Notes: generated by a model not told the origin, from the letters alone. Shown: positions 33,853 through 43,924, numbered from the stretch's first letter. The stretch is 64,000 nt of DNA from an uncultured Aquimarina sp. (GCA_947497175.1 CANMFM010000002.1:293620-357619); one strand, 5' to 3'. Numbers and translations are program-made.

Positions 33853-34701
33853 CTAAATAGTATCAAACCAATCTAACGTTTTTACCCAGAGGGGATTCTT
33901 ACACTTTCGACTAAAAAACCCAAAATGGCCAATTTTAGTTGTGGGAACTGAAGATAGTCTAATAATTTCAAGTGATTTATCTGACTTTTCGAATAAGTTA
34001 TGTATCCTGTTGATGGCTTTTTCTGTTCCGATAGGATCATCTTCGATACCCAGAGTTAATAGTTTGGCTTTACAATCATTATAGAAAAAATGCATACCAT
34101 TGGCTTCCATTTGCGTTTTCATATTTGTTTGATTTCTCCGGTTATGCCATTGGTCAATAACTCCTTTTGGGATATCTTCAAGCATCCTGAGGCTTTTTCC
34201 GGGGAAATAACCATACAGTTTAGTAATCAAGGGAAAAACTATATGCCATAAAAAGTAAATTTTAGTTTTCTGGTCTTTTGACCAATCCTTGTAATACGCG
34301 GTTTGTGCTCCAATATTAATGATACCACAAATTTCCTTATTTCTTTCAGTCATACCAATAATAGTACCTCCGATACTATGGCCAAGAGTAACAATTTTAT
34401 GATCCGGGAACTCTTTTTTAGCAAAGTCAATCACTCCAGAAAAATCCTTTTGCCCCCAATCTGTAAATGAAGCTTCAAACCCTCTCAACTTTTTTGGTCT
34501 GGAACTGGCAATACCTCTATAATCATAGGTGATAACCTGATAACCATTCTGGGCCATAAAGATGGCATAATGATGATATAGTTTTTTATCTACAGCCGTA
34601 GCTGAATTGATTATCAAAACCTTCTTTTTATTTTTCGGGTCATTATCTGTATATAATACACTTGATAATTTATAACCGTCAGCAGCAGGTATTTGTATCA
34701 T
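33853..34701 (-). CDS. Alpha/beta hydrolase
   Basis: VITYDYRGIASSRPKKL, VTLGHSIGGTIIG, IGHFGFF. Confidence 0.9.
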   Translation of the reverse strand: MIQIPAADGYKLSSVLYTDNDPKNKKKVLIINSATAVDKKLYHHYAIFMAQNGYQVITYDYRGIASSRPKKLRGFEASFTDWGQKDFSGVIDFAKKEFPDHKIVTLGHSIGGTIIGMTERNKEICGIINIGAQTAYYKDWSKDQKTKIYFLWHIVFPLITKLYGYFPGKSLRMLEDIPKGVIDQWHNRRNQTNMKTQMEANGMHFFYNDCKAKLLTLGIEDDPIGTEKAINRIHNLFEKSDKSLEIIRLSSVPTTKIGHFGFFSRKCKNPLWVKTLDWFDTI

Positions 34702-34840
34702 ATATCTGTGATATAATTATTTTGTATGTTACTAATTTGATTTCGATTTTATAGGTTTCATTAATGTCCAGCTTATGGTGTAACAAATTACATAGCATCC
34801 GATCTGGATGCTATGAAATATAGTAATAAAGATATTTATT

Positions 34841-35467
34841 TTACGCCTGTTCTTGCTCCTGTGCCAGTTCTTGTTGCTGTTGTACTTCTAGGGCCTTTTG
34901 CTTTTCTTCTTCCAGCTGCTTTTTATAGCTCTCCTCAGATAAGCTTTTAAGTTTTGATAAGCCGTTACTCCAGGTGTCGCCCATAGATGCTTCCATATCA
35001 CTAAACGCCATCATTAAATTGAATGGATAAGGCATTTCGCTATGAAACCCCCATGTAATTTTTGTTGTTGCTTTTCCTTCTTCTGCAAGTTTTATATATC
35101 CTTTGGCCTCGCTTTCGTAAGGAGTATAAAATTTTAAATCGGTCTCAAAAAGGTTAGGGGCTTCCATTTTAGCAATCGTTTGACTTCCTTTGCCTACATC
35201 TTCAACTTTGCTATCCCAACTAGCGGTAGCTCCTATTTCTCCATCAGTTCCTGTCATTTCTTTTTTCATATTAGGATCAATGTCATTCCATGGGCTCCAC
35301 TTGTCTAAATCATCTAAACTGTTTACATGTTCCCAGGTTGTTTCGATAGGAGCATTAACGGTGATAGATTTTTCGTAGACTAATTCTTTAGATACGAAGG
35401 CTGCTGCAATTAATGCGACTGCAATAACTACAACAAGTGCAAGTACTATTTTTTTTAAAACGTTCAT
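34841..35467 (-). CDS. SRPBCC family (polyketide cyclase-like) membrane-anchored protein
   Basis: N-terminal TM; KSITVNAPIETTWEHVNSLDDLDKWSPWNDIDPNMKKEMTG. Confidence 0.88.
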   Translation of the reverse strand: MNVLKKIVLALVVVIAVALIAAAFVSKELVYEKSITVNAPIETTWEHVNSLDDLDKWSPWNDIDPNMKKEMTGTDGEIGATASWDSKVEDVGKGSQTIAKMEAPNLFETDLKFYTPYESEAKGYIKLAEEGKATTKITWGFHSEMPYPFNLMMAFSDMEASMGDTWSNGLSKLKSLSEESYKKQLEEEKQKALEVQQQQELAQEQEQA

Positions 35468-35613
35468 AAGGTTGTTATTTATTTGGTTGTTTATTGATTT
35501 GTTAACCAGTTGTTTACATCTGGTTTGTAGTAAATTTATTGATTTTTCTTACATTTTTCAAGTTTCTGTACGGAGAAGCATTTTGTTTTATGTTAAATCA
35601 GAGGTAATTCAAC

Positions 35614-35649
35614 AAAAAAATCCAACCTTAAGAAGGGTTGGATTTTTTA
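35614..35649 (-). terminator. Bidirectional terminator downstream of dnaN
   Basis: AAAAAATCCAACCTT-AAG-AAGGGTTGGATTTTTT. Confidence 0.85.
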
Positions 35650-35670
35650 TTTACTGGTTATATTTAGTAT

Positions 35671-36789
35671 TTAATTATTCAACATCACAGGCATTACAAG
35701 CATAGTGACATGTTCACCTTCATCTAATCCATCTACCGGGGTAAGAATACCAGCTCTGTTTGGTAATGACATTTCTAATTGCACATCATCGGCATTGAGG
35801 TTATTCAACATTTCGCTTAAAAAACGTGAATTAAATCCAATCTGCATATCATCACCATGATAGTCACAGGTTAATCGTTCTTCTGCTTTATTAGAATAAT
35901 CAATATCTTCTGCTGATATATTGAGTTCTGCTCCTGCAATTTTTAGACGTATCTGATGTGTTGTTTTATTTGAGAAGATAGATACCCTGCGTACAGAGTT
36001 TAAAAACTGTGTGCGTGCAATGGTTAGTTTATTAGGATTCTCTTTTGGAATTACGGCTTCATAATTAGGGTATTTACCATCAATTAATCTACAGATGAGT
36101 TGTGTCTCGTCAAAAGTAAATTTAGCATTTGATTCATTATACTCAATCAATACTTCACTATCGCTTCCTGCCAAAATACCTTTTAACAAATTTAGAGGTT
36201 TTTTTGGCATGATAAATTCTGCTGATTGCGAAGCTTTTACATCTTCACGACTATATTTTACTAATTTATGCGCATCTGTGGCTACAAATGTTAGTCCTTC
36301 TGTAGAGAATTGAAAAAAGACACCACTCATTACTGGCCTTAAATCATCATTACCCGTTGCAAAAATGGTTTTACTAACAGCCGTTGCTAAAATATCACCT
36401 AATAATGTGGTGGCACTTGGATCTTCTAGTTCTACTGCTTTTGGAAACTCTTCACCATCGGCATAGGCTAATGCATACTTACCATGATTAGAGCTGATTT
36501 CTACCGTATTGTTATCTCCTGAAACAAAAGTGAGGGGTTGTTCTGGAAAAGTTTTTAGTGTTTCAAGAAGTAATTTAGCGGGTACTGCAATGGTTCCATT
36601 GTCAGAAGATTCTACTTCTAATTTTGCAGACATTGTAGTTTCCAGATCTGATGCAGAAACGGTTAGTGAGTTATGATCTAATTCGAACAAAAAGTTATCT
36701 AAAATAGGTAAGGTATTGCTATTGTTAATGACTCCCCCTAATACTTGTAATTGCTTTAATAAGTATGAACTGGATACTATAAATTTCAT
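35671..36789 (-). CDS. dnaN: DNA polymerase III beta sliding clamp
   Basis: MKFIVSSSYLLKQLQVLGGVINNSNTLPILDNFLFEL; C-terminal LTPVDGLDEGEHVTMLVMPVMLNN. Confidence 0.97.
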   Translation of the reverse strand: MKFIVSSSYLLKQLQVLGGVINNSNTLPILDNFLFELDHNSLTVSASDLETTMSAKLEVESSDNGTIAVPAKLLLETLKTFPEQPLTFVSGDNNTVEISSNHGKYALAYADGEEFPKAVELEDPSATTLLGDILATAVSKTIFATGNDDLRPVMSGVFFQFSTEGLTFVATDAHKLVKYSREDVKASQSAEFIMPKKPLNLLKGILAGSDSEVLIEYNESNAKFTFDETQLICRLIDGKYPNYEAVIPKENPNKLTIARTQFLNSVRRVSIFSNKTTHQIRLKIAGAELNISAEDIDYSNKAEERLTCDYHGDDMQIGFNSRFLSEMLNNLNADDVQLEMSLPNRAGILTPVDGLDEGEHVTMLVMPVMLNN

Positions 36790-37029
36790 CTGTTATTCTT
36801 TATTGTTTATTAGTTGTCAGATGAAATTCGCCTCTATTTACTGGAGTTAGATGTTACCAGAACCATATCGGCTCATTTCATAAGTGTGTAACTAGTTTTG
36901 TACAGTTTTACGCAAATATAATTGTAATCTATAAGGAATAGTGTATTCAAAAAACCATAGTTATTAACAAACCTAAAGGAGTTATTGACTATCCCTAGTA
37001 TTTACGAATTATGAATTATGAATTACAAG

Positions 37030-37608
37030 TTAGGATTTGGGGTTGTCATCCATAAGTTTGTCAGTATAATGGGCTTTATGTTTTGGTATCGAAAAACGTT
37101 CTTGATTATAAGAGGCCGATTTACCTTTTGGAATTGATAAACTTTGCCATTCTTCGCTTTTTATCATTTTTCCGATAAAGACCATTTGTCCTATGTGATA
37201 CGCGTAGTGTGCTAATTGTCTATAAATAGCTTCTGTAATTGAATGTTCTACATTTCGAATATAGACAGGTTGATCAAAATTAGTAGCATTGATACTTTTC
37301 AGGGCTTCAAATAAACATTGCCAACCTTCTTCCCATTTCAACATGAGTTCTTCTTTTGTTTTGATATCACTTTCAAATTCAGCATCGCGTTCTCTCCACT
37401 CTTTTTCACCATCAGAGGTTAAAAAATCTGTCCAACGAGATTTCATGTTTCCCCACAGGTGTTTTACAATAATGCCTATACTATTACTTTGGTCGTTGTA
37501 TTGCCAGAAGAGTTTTTGATCTGGTAGCTGCTTTATGGTTTTATCACCCAGGGATTTGTAGTAGTTGAATTGTTTTTGTATTCCTTCAAGATAAGCTTCT
37601 GTAGTCAT
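37030..37608 (-). CDS. DinB/DUF1572-family protein
   Basis: Four-helix DinB-like pattern; NSIGIIVKHLWGNMKSRWTDFLTSDGEKEWRERDAEF, AHYAYHIGQMVFIGK. Confidence 0.88.
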   Translation of the reverse strand: MTTEAYLEGIQKQFNYYKSLGDKTIKQLPDQKLFWQYNDQSNSIGIIVKHLWGNMKSRWTDFLTSDGEKEWRERDAEFESDIKTKEELMLKWEEGWQCLFEALKSINATNFDQPVYIRNVEHSITEAIYRQLAHYAYHIGQMVFIGKMIKSEEWQSLSIPKGKSASYNQERFSIPKHKAHYTDKLMDDNPKS

Positions 37609-37686
37609 TAGGTTTCGCTTTTATTCTAAAGATACTTATTTTTAGGTGTTCTCTATATATTATGAGTATTGTATTTTGGTAATGAC

Positions 37687-37980
37687 GAAACCTTCCGCAA
37701 CCAATGTAATGCTCATTGTTGGGTGTTAGAAACCTTCCACAACCAATGTAACGCCCATTGTTGGGTGTTAGAAACCTTCCGCAACCAATGTAATGCCCAT
37801 TGTAGGGTTTTAGAAACCTTCCGCAACCAATGTAATGCTCATTGTAGGGTTTTAGAAACCTTCCGCAACCAATGTAATGCCCATTGTAGGGTGTTAGAAA
37901 CCTTCCGCAACCAATGTAATGCTTATTGTAAGATATTAGATATCTTCTGCAACCATTGCACAGCTTATACTACGAGATAA
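37687..37980. repeat. 42-bp tandem repeat array (6 full units plus 1 degenerate unit)
   Basis: Unit GAAACCTTCCGCAACCAATGTAATGCYCATTGTWGGGTKTTA at 37687, 37729, 37771, 37813, 37855, 37897; degenerate unit 37939-37980. Confidence 0.95.
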
Positions 37981-37988
37981 AAAAGAAT

Positions 37989-39059
37989 TTAGAATAACAT
38001 TTTACGTTTACGTACCAATAACCATATCACTACTGGTGCACCAATTAGCGATGTTATTGCATTGATGGGTAGTGTATATTCGCTAGATGGTAATTGAGCA
38101 ATACTATCGCATATCAGCATAATAATGCTACCAATTAAGATCACAGCAGGAATTAAGGTTTTATGATTAGAGGTATGAAACAATTGACGGGTAAGGTGTG
38201 GTACTGCCAAACCTATAAAAGCAATAGGACCTGCAAATGCAGTACTACTACCTGCCAATAAGCCCGTTGCAATAATGATGGTAAAGCGGCTGGTTTTGAT
38301 ATTTAGTCCCAGACTACGTGCGTAGTTTTCTCCTAAAAGCAACGTATTTAAAGGCTTAATAGAAGCTACAGAAAGTAGCATACCCAAAATTGAGATCCCA
38401 AAAAATATAAGTACATCAATCCAGGATAGATTGCCAAGACTCCCAAATCCCCAAAAAACATATTGCTGCAATTGATCTGCAGGAGCAAAGTAGGAGAGTA
38501 CACTTACAATCGCAGAAGTAATACTTCCAAACATAAGGCCTATAATGAGTATGGCCATGGTATCTCTTACCTTAATCGACATTAGCATCACAGCAAATAG
38601 AACCAAAACACTTCCTAGACTGGCGGCGATGACTAATCCCCATTTAGAGATTAAAAAGGTAGAAAGTGCTGCACCGGTAAATGTGCTACCTAATATTAGC
38701 AAAGCTACTCCGAGGGTTGACCCAGAACTAATACCCAGAACAAAAGGACCAGCCAGGGGGTTTCTAAACAACGTTTGCATTAGCAATCCTGAAACACCTA
38801 AACCGCTTCCTACAATAACAGCGGTGAGTGCTTTTGGCAATCGGTAATCTACAATAATATGTCTCCAGGATTCTTTCTCAACGGGCCCGCCAACCAAGCT
38901 GCTCAGAGTGTCTATCCATGGAATAAAAACAGAGCCTAAACTTATATTAGCAATAAAACATATGAACATGAATACAGTGATGCCTGCAAAAACCTTTTTA
39001 TATGATTTGTTTGGGGTCAAATTATTTAAGTTTTTCGAAAAAATACGGTTCGTAATCAA
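37989..39059 (-). CDS. btuC: FecCD/BtuC-family ABC transporter permease (cobalamin context)
   Basis: DYRLPKALTAVIVGSGLGVSGLLMQTLFRNPLAGPFVLGISSGSTLGVALL; GPIAFIGLAVPHLTR. Confidence 0.9.
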   Translation of the reverse strand: MITNRIFSKNLNNLTPNKSYKKVFAGITVFMFICFIANISLGSVFIPWIDTLSSLVGGPVEKESWRHIIVDYRLPKALTAVIVGSGLGVSGLLMQTLFRNPLAGPFVLGISSGSTLGVALLILGSTFTGAALSTFLISKWGLVIAASLGSVLVLFAVMLMSIKVRDTMAILIIGLMFGSITSAIVSVLSYFAPADQLQQYVFWGFGSLGNLSWIDVLIFFGISILGMLLSVASIKPLNTLLLGENYARSLGLNIKTSRFTIIIATGLLAGSSTAFAGPIAFIGLAVPHLTRQLFHTSNHKTLIPAVILIGSIIMLICDSIAQLPSSEYTLPINAITSLIGAPVVIWLLVRKRKMLF

Positions 39060-40161
39060 CTAATACCTCTGGATGTGCAATATGGATAATGTCTTTAAGA
39101 ATAAGATCAGGCCGCATAGGACCTAGCTCATAATAAATCAAACCACCTTTGGCACCCATCTTTAATGTCGAAGAATATACGGCTTTATTTTTAAACGCAT
39201 CAAATGCTTCATATTTATGGTTTGTATCTCTAAGCTCTGACAAAGATTTTGAATTTCCTGATCCAATCCATAAATCAGCCTTTTGAGCCTTTTCTAATAC
39301 ACTTTCAAAACTTAAGGCCTGGCTTCCTGTTTTTTTAGTGTCTGCCCATAAATATGAAGTGTTAGCATCTTTTAGAAATTGTGCAATAAAGCTATGTCCA
39401 CCGGGTACATGCCATACATCTTTAAACATATTTCCAGACATCACCGTAGGAGGGTTTGTGGTATTTTTGGCCAAGGTTACTGCTGTATTATATTCTTTTT
39501 TAATGTTTTGAAAAACTTCTTCGGCAATAGCCTCTTTTCCAAAGAAAGCGGCTACAAACTTTATCCACTCTGCTCTGCCTATGGGGTGCTCTTCCATCCA
39601 GGAGCCATTCATAACGACAGGGATTCCTGTTTTTTGAATAAGATCATAGGCTTTTGTGTCTCCAGATGCAGAAAAACCAATAATAAGATCAGGAGAAAGT
39701 TCTAATACCACTTCGGTATTTAGATTGTATTCTTTGCCAAGTTCTTTAATTGCACCAGAATCAACTAATGCTCTTGTCTTTTCTGAAGAAATGTAATCTG
39801 TATGCGGAAACCCTACTAGCTTCTGCTCCATATTTAAATACTCCAGCATGGGTACGTCTGTGGTTGAAGTGACTACTACTCTTTCGACAGGAACCTCTAT
39901 AAATACTGCCTGATTTGAATCAAAAGGTCTTTGAGTTCCCTTGGGATGTAAAATATAGGTTAGCTCTTGCTTTGCATCGGGCCATGGCGTAGTTACTTTA
40001 ATTTCTTTATAAGTTCCATGGTTTTGTATGGTAAATCCTTTGGCATACTCAATATTTTGAGGTGCCAGGTACATAACCGTAAGCTGATCAGTTGTATTCG
40101 ATTTTTTTTTGCAAGAACCACAAACTAATACTAATGATATAATGATAAGGATGTTACGCAT
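39022..40161 (-). CDS. btuF: ABC transporter substrate-binding lipoprotein (cobalamin/iron family)
   Basis: Lipobox VCGSCKKK; ERVVVTSTTDVPMLEYL, VLELSPDLIIGFSASGD; overlaps the btuC start by 38 bp. Confidence 0.87.
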   Translation of the reverse strand: MRNILIIISLVLVCGSCKKKSNTTDQLTVMYLAPQNIEYAKGFTIQNHGTYKEIKVTTPWPDAKQELTYILHPKGTQRPFDSNQAVFIEVPVERVVVTSTTDVPMLEYLNMEQKLVGFPHTDYISSEKTRALVDSGAIKELGKEYNLNTEVVLELSPDLIIGFSASGDTKAYDLIQKTGIPVVMNGSWMEEHPIGRAEWIKFVAAFFGKEAIAEEVFQNIKKEYNTAVTLAKNTTNPPTVMSGNMFKDVWHVPGGHSFIAQFLKDANTSYLWADTKKTGSQALSFESVLEKAQKADLWIGSGNSKSLSELRDTNHKYEAFDAFKNKAVYSSTLKMGAKGGLIYYELGPMRPDLILKDIIHIAHPEVLVDYEPYFFEKLK

Positions 40162-40307
40162 GTCATATCGTTTTATGAAAATAATATGGTATTGATTCGC
40201 GATTAAACTTAGATATTTTTTTGGGAATCCCGATAAAATTTGACGTTAATTTGTGTTTCACAAATCGCGAATTATACATACATGTCATTTTTACATCGCT
40301 TAATCAA

Positions 40308-40964
40308 ATGAAAGATATACCTTTTTTATGTTCCTGGAGTGGGGGAAAGGATAGCTGTTATGCATTCCATATAGCAGTACAACAAGGTTTGAACCCTACG
40401 GTTTTACTTAATGTATTAAATGAATATGGAGATCGTTCGAGATCACATGGTATCCCAAAAGAAATCTTAGAAGCTCAGGCCGAAGCTTTAGAATTGCCTA
40501 TCCATTTTTTTGAAAGTACCTGGAGCGATTATGAACGCTTATATATTGAAAATCTCATTTCGTTAACACGTGCTTATGGTCTTAAGGCATCTGTATTTGG
40601 AGATATCGATATTACATCTCATAGAGCTTGGGAAGAAAAAGTCTCTAATGCGGCTAACCTGAATGCCGTTTTACCGATATGGAAACAACCTAGAAAACAA
40701 GTAGTACTTGATATGATCGCATATGGAGTCGAATCTATAATCGTTTCTTGTAATCATACGTTGGGGTCAGATTATTTAGGACGTACAGTAGACAAAACAT
40801 TGATTACCGATTTAGAAGCATTAGGGGTAGATCCTTGTGGCGAAAATGGCGAGTATCATACATTAGTTACCAACGCTCCTCTTTTTAAAAAGAGCGTAAA
40901 AGTGATGATCACCTCTAAAGAAGAATCATCAAATTATAATTTTGCTGGATTAAAACTAGTGTAG
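40308..40964 (+). CDS. Dph6-related ATP pyrophosphatase (diphthine-ammonia ligase-like, PP-loop)
   Basis: FLCSWSGGKDSCYAFHIA PP-loop; HGIPKEILEAQAEALELP; GEYHTLVTNAPLFK. Start re-placed at ATG 40308 from the ORF-track 40221. Confidence 0.9.
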   Translation: MKDIPFLCSWSGGKDSCYAFHIAVQQGLNPTVLLNVLNEYGDRSRSHGIPKEILEAQAEALELPIHFFESTWSDYERLYIENLISLTRAYGLKASVFGDIDITSHRAWEEKVSNAANLNAVLPIWKQPRKQVVLDMIAYGVESIIVSCNHTLGSDYLGRTVDKTLITDLEALGVDPCGENGEYHTLVTNAPLFKKSVKVMITSKEESSNYNFAGLKLV

Positions 40965-40965
40965 G

Positions 40966-41484
40966 TCAAATAGTAATCACTTCACCATAGGCGACCTGAA
41001 TGGTAAATGAATCTTTGAGGTGAATTTTCCTGATATTAGAAAGTAAAGCTCTAATGGGGCCTGCATGAGTAACGATTACAATTTTTTCTCCTGCGATGTG
41101 ATCTAACGTAGTATAAAAATTCAATATTCGCTGCTGGAGCATTGCATAGGATTCTCCATTGGGAACTTGAATATCAACAAAATCATTCATCCATGGATCT
41201 AGTTCTTTGCTATGAATGGCATCCCATGGTTTTAACTCCCAATCTCCAAAATTGAGTTCTTTTAATCGATCATCATAAATAACCTCCTTGTTAAAGGTTT
41301 TCGCTAAAAGCTTACATCGCTGCAACGGACTACTGTAGACTCTTGAAATCTCGTCAACCGGAATCTGATCGTGAATTTTTTTTACCTCTGAAGGAAAAGA
41401 ATCTGTAATACCCAGATCACTTTGTCCATAACAAATACCTTTTTCGATATTAGGCGTAGTATGCCTTACCAGATATATTTCCAT
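40966..41484 (-). CDS. cobC: Alpha-ribazole phosphatase (histidine phosphatase family)
   Basis: LVRHTTPNIEKGICYGQSDLGI; LKELNFGDWELKPWD; VIVTHAGPIRALL. Confidence 0.9.
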   Translation of the reverse strand: MEIYLVRHTTPNIEKGICYGQSDLGITDSFPSEVKKIHDQIPVDEISRVYSSPLQRCKLLAKTFNKEVIYDDRLKELNFGDWELKPWDAIHSKELDPWMNDFVDIQVPNGESYAMLQQRILNFYTTLDHIAGEKIVIVTHAGPIRALLSNIRKIHLKDSFTIQVAYGEVITI

Positions 41485-42230
41485 AGGGTTATAAAGGTAA
41501 GATAAAATACGACTTCGCTAAGTTGTTGAACAGCCCCTGCGCAATCGCCTGTCTGACCACCTATCCATTTTCTGAATTTTCTACCCAGAAACATTTTTGA
41601 AAGGTACATCGGTACAATTGAAAGAAATATCCAGGGGTTTTTAAAAAAAAATAAAGGGGCCATTCCAAAAACGCCACTAATGATGATCATCTTTACGGTC
41701 ATACTTTTTGCAGCCGGCTTGGCTTTACTATCTTCGGTATCGCGTACATAAGGATGTGTAAAGATTAAGGTAGTAGCAATAAATCGACTTAGACTATGTC
41801 CAGAGATTAAAACTAGGGGTATGTAGTGTGTTTCAATCTCTCGTAATGCAGCAAATTTGATAGATATGATTAGAAGTAACCCAATGGTGCCATACGTTCC
41901 TAATCGAGAATCTTTCATGATCAATAAGATTTTATCCTTGGTCCACCCTCCGCCAAACCCATCGCATACATCGGCAAACCCATCCTCATGAAAAGCTCCG
42001 GTAGTATATATAGTGGCAAGTATAGAAAGTAAAACTGAGATTTCTACCGAGAAAACATATGATGAACCATAAAAAACTAATGCTCCGATGCCACCGACAA
42101 TACTTCCTACCAGAGGAAAATATTTTGAGCTTAATCGCAAATATTGAGGATCGTGATTTACCCATTTAGGACAAGGGATACGAGTAAAAAACATCAAGGC
42201 GGTGAAGAAAATATGTAGTTCTTTTTTCAT
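41466..42230 (-). CDS. cobS: Adenosylcobinamide-GDP ribazoletransferase
   Basis: FFTRIPCPKWV; GAFHEDGFADVCDGFGGG; GGQTGDCAGAVQQLSEVVFYL. Confidence 0.95.
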   Translation of the reverse strand: MKKELHIFFTALMFFTRIPCPKWVNHDPQYLRLSSKYFPLVGSIVGGIGALVFYGSSYVFSVEISVLLSILATIYTTGAFHEDGFADVCDGFGGGWTKDKILLIMKDSRLGTYGTIGLLLIISIKFAALREIETHYIPLVLISGHSLSRFIATTLIFTHPYVRDTEDSKAKPAAKSMTVKMIIISGVFGMAPLFFFKNPWIFLSIVPMYLSKMFLGRKFRKWIGGQTGDCAGAVQQLSEVVFYLTFITLWKYIW

Positions 42231-42263
42231 TAGTAACTTCCTGTTTAATTAAGATTTTGTTGA

Positions 42264-43301
42264 TTACTCAGTACCGGAAACTCCCGCGCTTTCAAAACTA
42301 GCCATAGTATTTAAAAAACGAATCGAAGATACTATAATTGGATATGCTACTGCAGCTCCGGTACCTTCTCCTAAACGCATACCTAAATTAATTAAAGGTT
42401 CTTTTTCCAGGAAATCTAACATCTTGTGATGCCCTTGTTCTCCTGAAGTATGTGCAAATATGCAATAGCCCAGAATTTCGGGATATAAAGAATGTGCAAC
42501 TAATAATGCTGCAGTAACGATAAAGCCATCAATAATAATTGTCATTTTTAGGGCAGCAGCTCTTAACATGGCTCCGACCATCATAGCAATTTCAAAACCA
42601 CCAAAGTACATTAACATATCTATTGGTTTAGAAGGCGTAAATGTACTGTAGGCTTCAGCAAGAATTTTTTGCTTTACCTGGATAGCTTCAGCATCAAGTC
42701 CGGTACCAGAACCAACACAGTGTGTAATAGGTATTTTTGTGAAAAATGACATCAATAATGATGCAGATGAAGTATTGCCTATTCCCATTTCACCAAAGCC
42801 TATGATATTACTACCATCGTGATATGTTTCTGTAACAATTTCTGACCCTTTTTTGATTGCAGTATTGCATTGTTCGGCAGTCATGGCCGATGTTTCCTGG
42901 TAATTTTTAGTACCAAAATCAATTTTTGCATCAATCAAACCAATACTATGATCAAAATCATGATCTACTCCAGCATCTACAATCTTAAGATTAATGTTAT
43001 TTTGTTTACATATAACGTTAATGGCGGCTCCACCACTCAAGAAATTGTAAACCATTTGTGCGGTAACTTCTTGCGGATAGGGGTTGACTTCTCCTTTTTT
43101 AGCAATACCGTGATCTCCGGCAAAAACAATTATCGTAGGCTTAGAAAGCTTAGGATGATCTGTATTTTGGATCATTCCTATTTGTAATGCTATTTTTTCT
43201 AAAGTTCCAAGGGCACCAATTGGTTTTGTCTTATTATCGATTTTAGCTTGAATTTTTTTTTCCAGGGCGGGGTTTGAAATGCTTTCAATATGAAAATCCA
43301 T
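42264..43301 (-). CDS. cobT: Nicotinate-nucleotide-dimethylbenzimidazole phosphoribosyltransferase
   Basis: KPIGALGTLEKIALQIG, VFAGDHGIAKKGEVNPYPQEVTAQMV, GFGEMGIGNTSSAS, LGMRLGEGTGAAVAYPI. Confidence 0.96.
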   Translation of the reverse strand: MDFHIESISNPALEKKIQAKIDNKTKPIGALGTLEKIALQIGMIQNTDHPKLSKPTIIVFAGDHGIAKKGEVNPYPQEVTAQMVYNFLSGGAAINVICKQNNINLKIVDAGVDHDFDHSIGLIDAKIDFGTKNYQETSAMTAEQCNTAIKKGSEIVTETYHDGSNIIGFGEMGIGNTSSASLLMSFFTKIPITHCVGSGTGLDAEAIQVKQKILAEAYSTFTPSKPIDMLMYFGGFEIAMMVGAMLRAAALKMTIIIDGFIVTAALLVAHSLYPEILGYCIFAHTSGEQGHHKMLDFLEKEPLINLGMRLGEGTGAAVAYPIIVSSIRFLNTMASFESAGVSGTE

Positions 43302-43315
43302 ATGTTTTTTGTGAC

Positions 43316-43828
43316 TTATTTAGAGTTTTTAATTTCGACAGGTATTCCAGATACCATAAGTATGGCTTTATCTGCATGTTTAGCTATATGCTGATTCATC
43401 CATCCTTGCAGCTCTGTAAATTTTCTTCCAACTTCGGTAGCGGCATGTACTCCCATCCCAATTTCGTTAGAAATAATAATCAAGGTGGCCTCTTTTTTTA
43501 AAAGCTTATCAAATTCGTTTTTAGCTAGGGATAATGATAATTCAATATCATTCTTAGTATCAACAAAAAAATTTGTAAGCCATAACGTAACGCAATCAAT
43601 AACCACCACACTATTATCCTGAATTACTTTTGAAAGTTGTTTTTCTTCTTCAATAGAAGTCCATCGCTGATCTCGATCTGCGATATGTCTATCAATACGT
43701 TTACGATGATTCTCATCCCAAATTCGTGAAGTAGCGAGGTAATAGGGGGTGTTAGAAAGTTGTAATGCAAGATTTTGGGCATAACTGCTTTTTCCTGATC
43801 GTTCACCTCCGGTTATGTAGTACAACAT
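43316..43828 (-). CDS. cobU: Bifunctional adenosylcobinamide kinase / guanylyltransferase
   Basis: YYITGGERSGKSSYAQNLA; DCVTLWLTNFF; SNEIGMGVHAATEVGRKFTELQGWMNQHIA. Confidence 0.95.
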   Translation of the reverse strand: MLYYITGGERSGKSSYAQNLALQLSNTPYYLATSRIWDENHRKRIDRHIADRDQRWTSIEEEKQLSKVIQDNSVVVIDCVTLWLTNFFVDTKNDIELSLSLAKNEFDKLLKKEATLIIISNEIGMGVHAATEVGRKFTELQGWMNQHIAKHADKAILMVSGIPVEIKNSK

Positions 43829-43924
43829 GATGATTTGTTTTTTTAGAAGAGTACAAAGTTAATCGAATACATTATTTATTAGTTATTGTTGCATTGAATT
43901 CGTCAAAATATAATACATTCGCGC

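Noticed and set aside
35472-35705. 77-aa plus-strand ORF between SRPBCC and dnaN genes
   Set aside because: Runs through the dnaN terminator hairpin and into the 3' end of dnaN; no domain.
37687-37980. CRISPR array
   Set aside because: The 42-bp units are contiguous with no unique spacers and no cas genes nearby.
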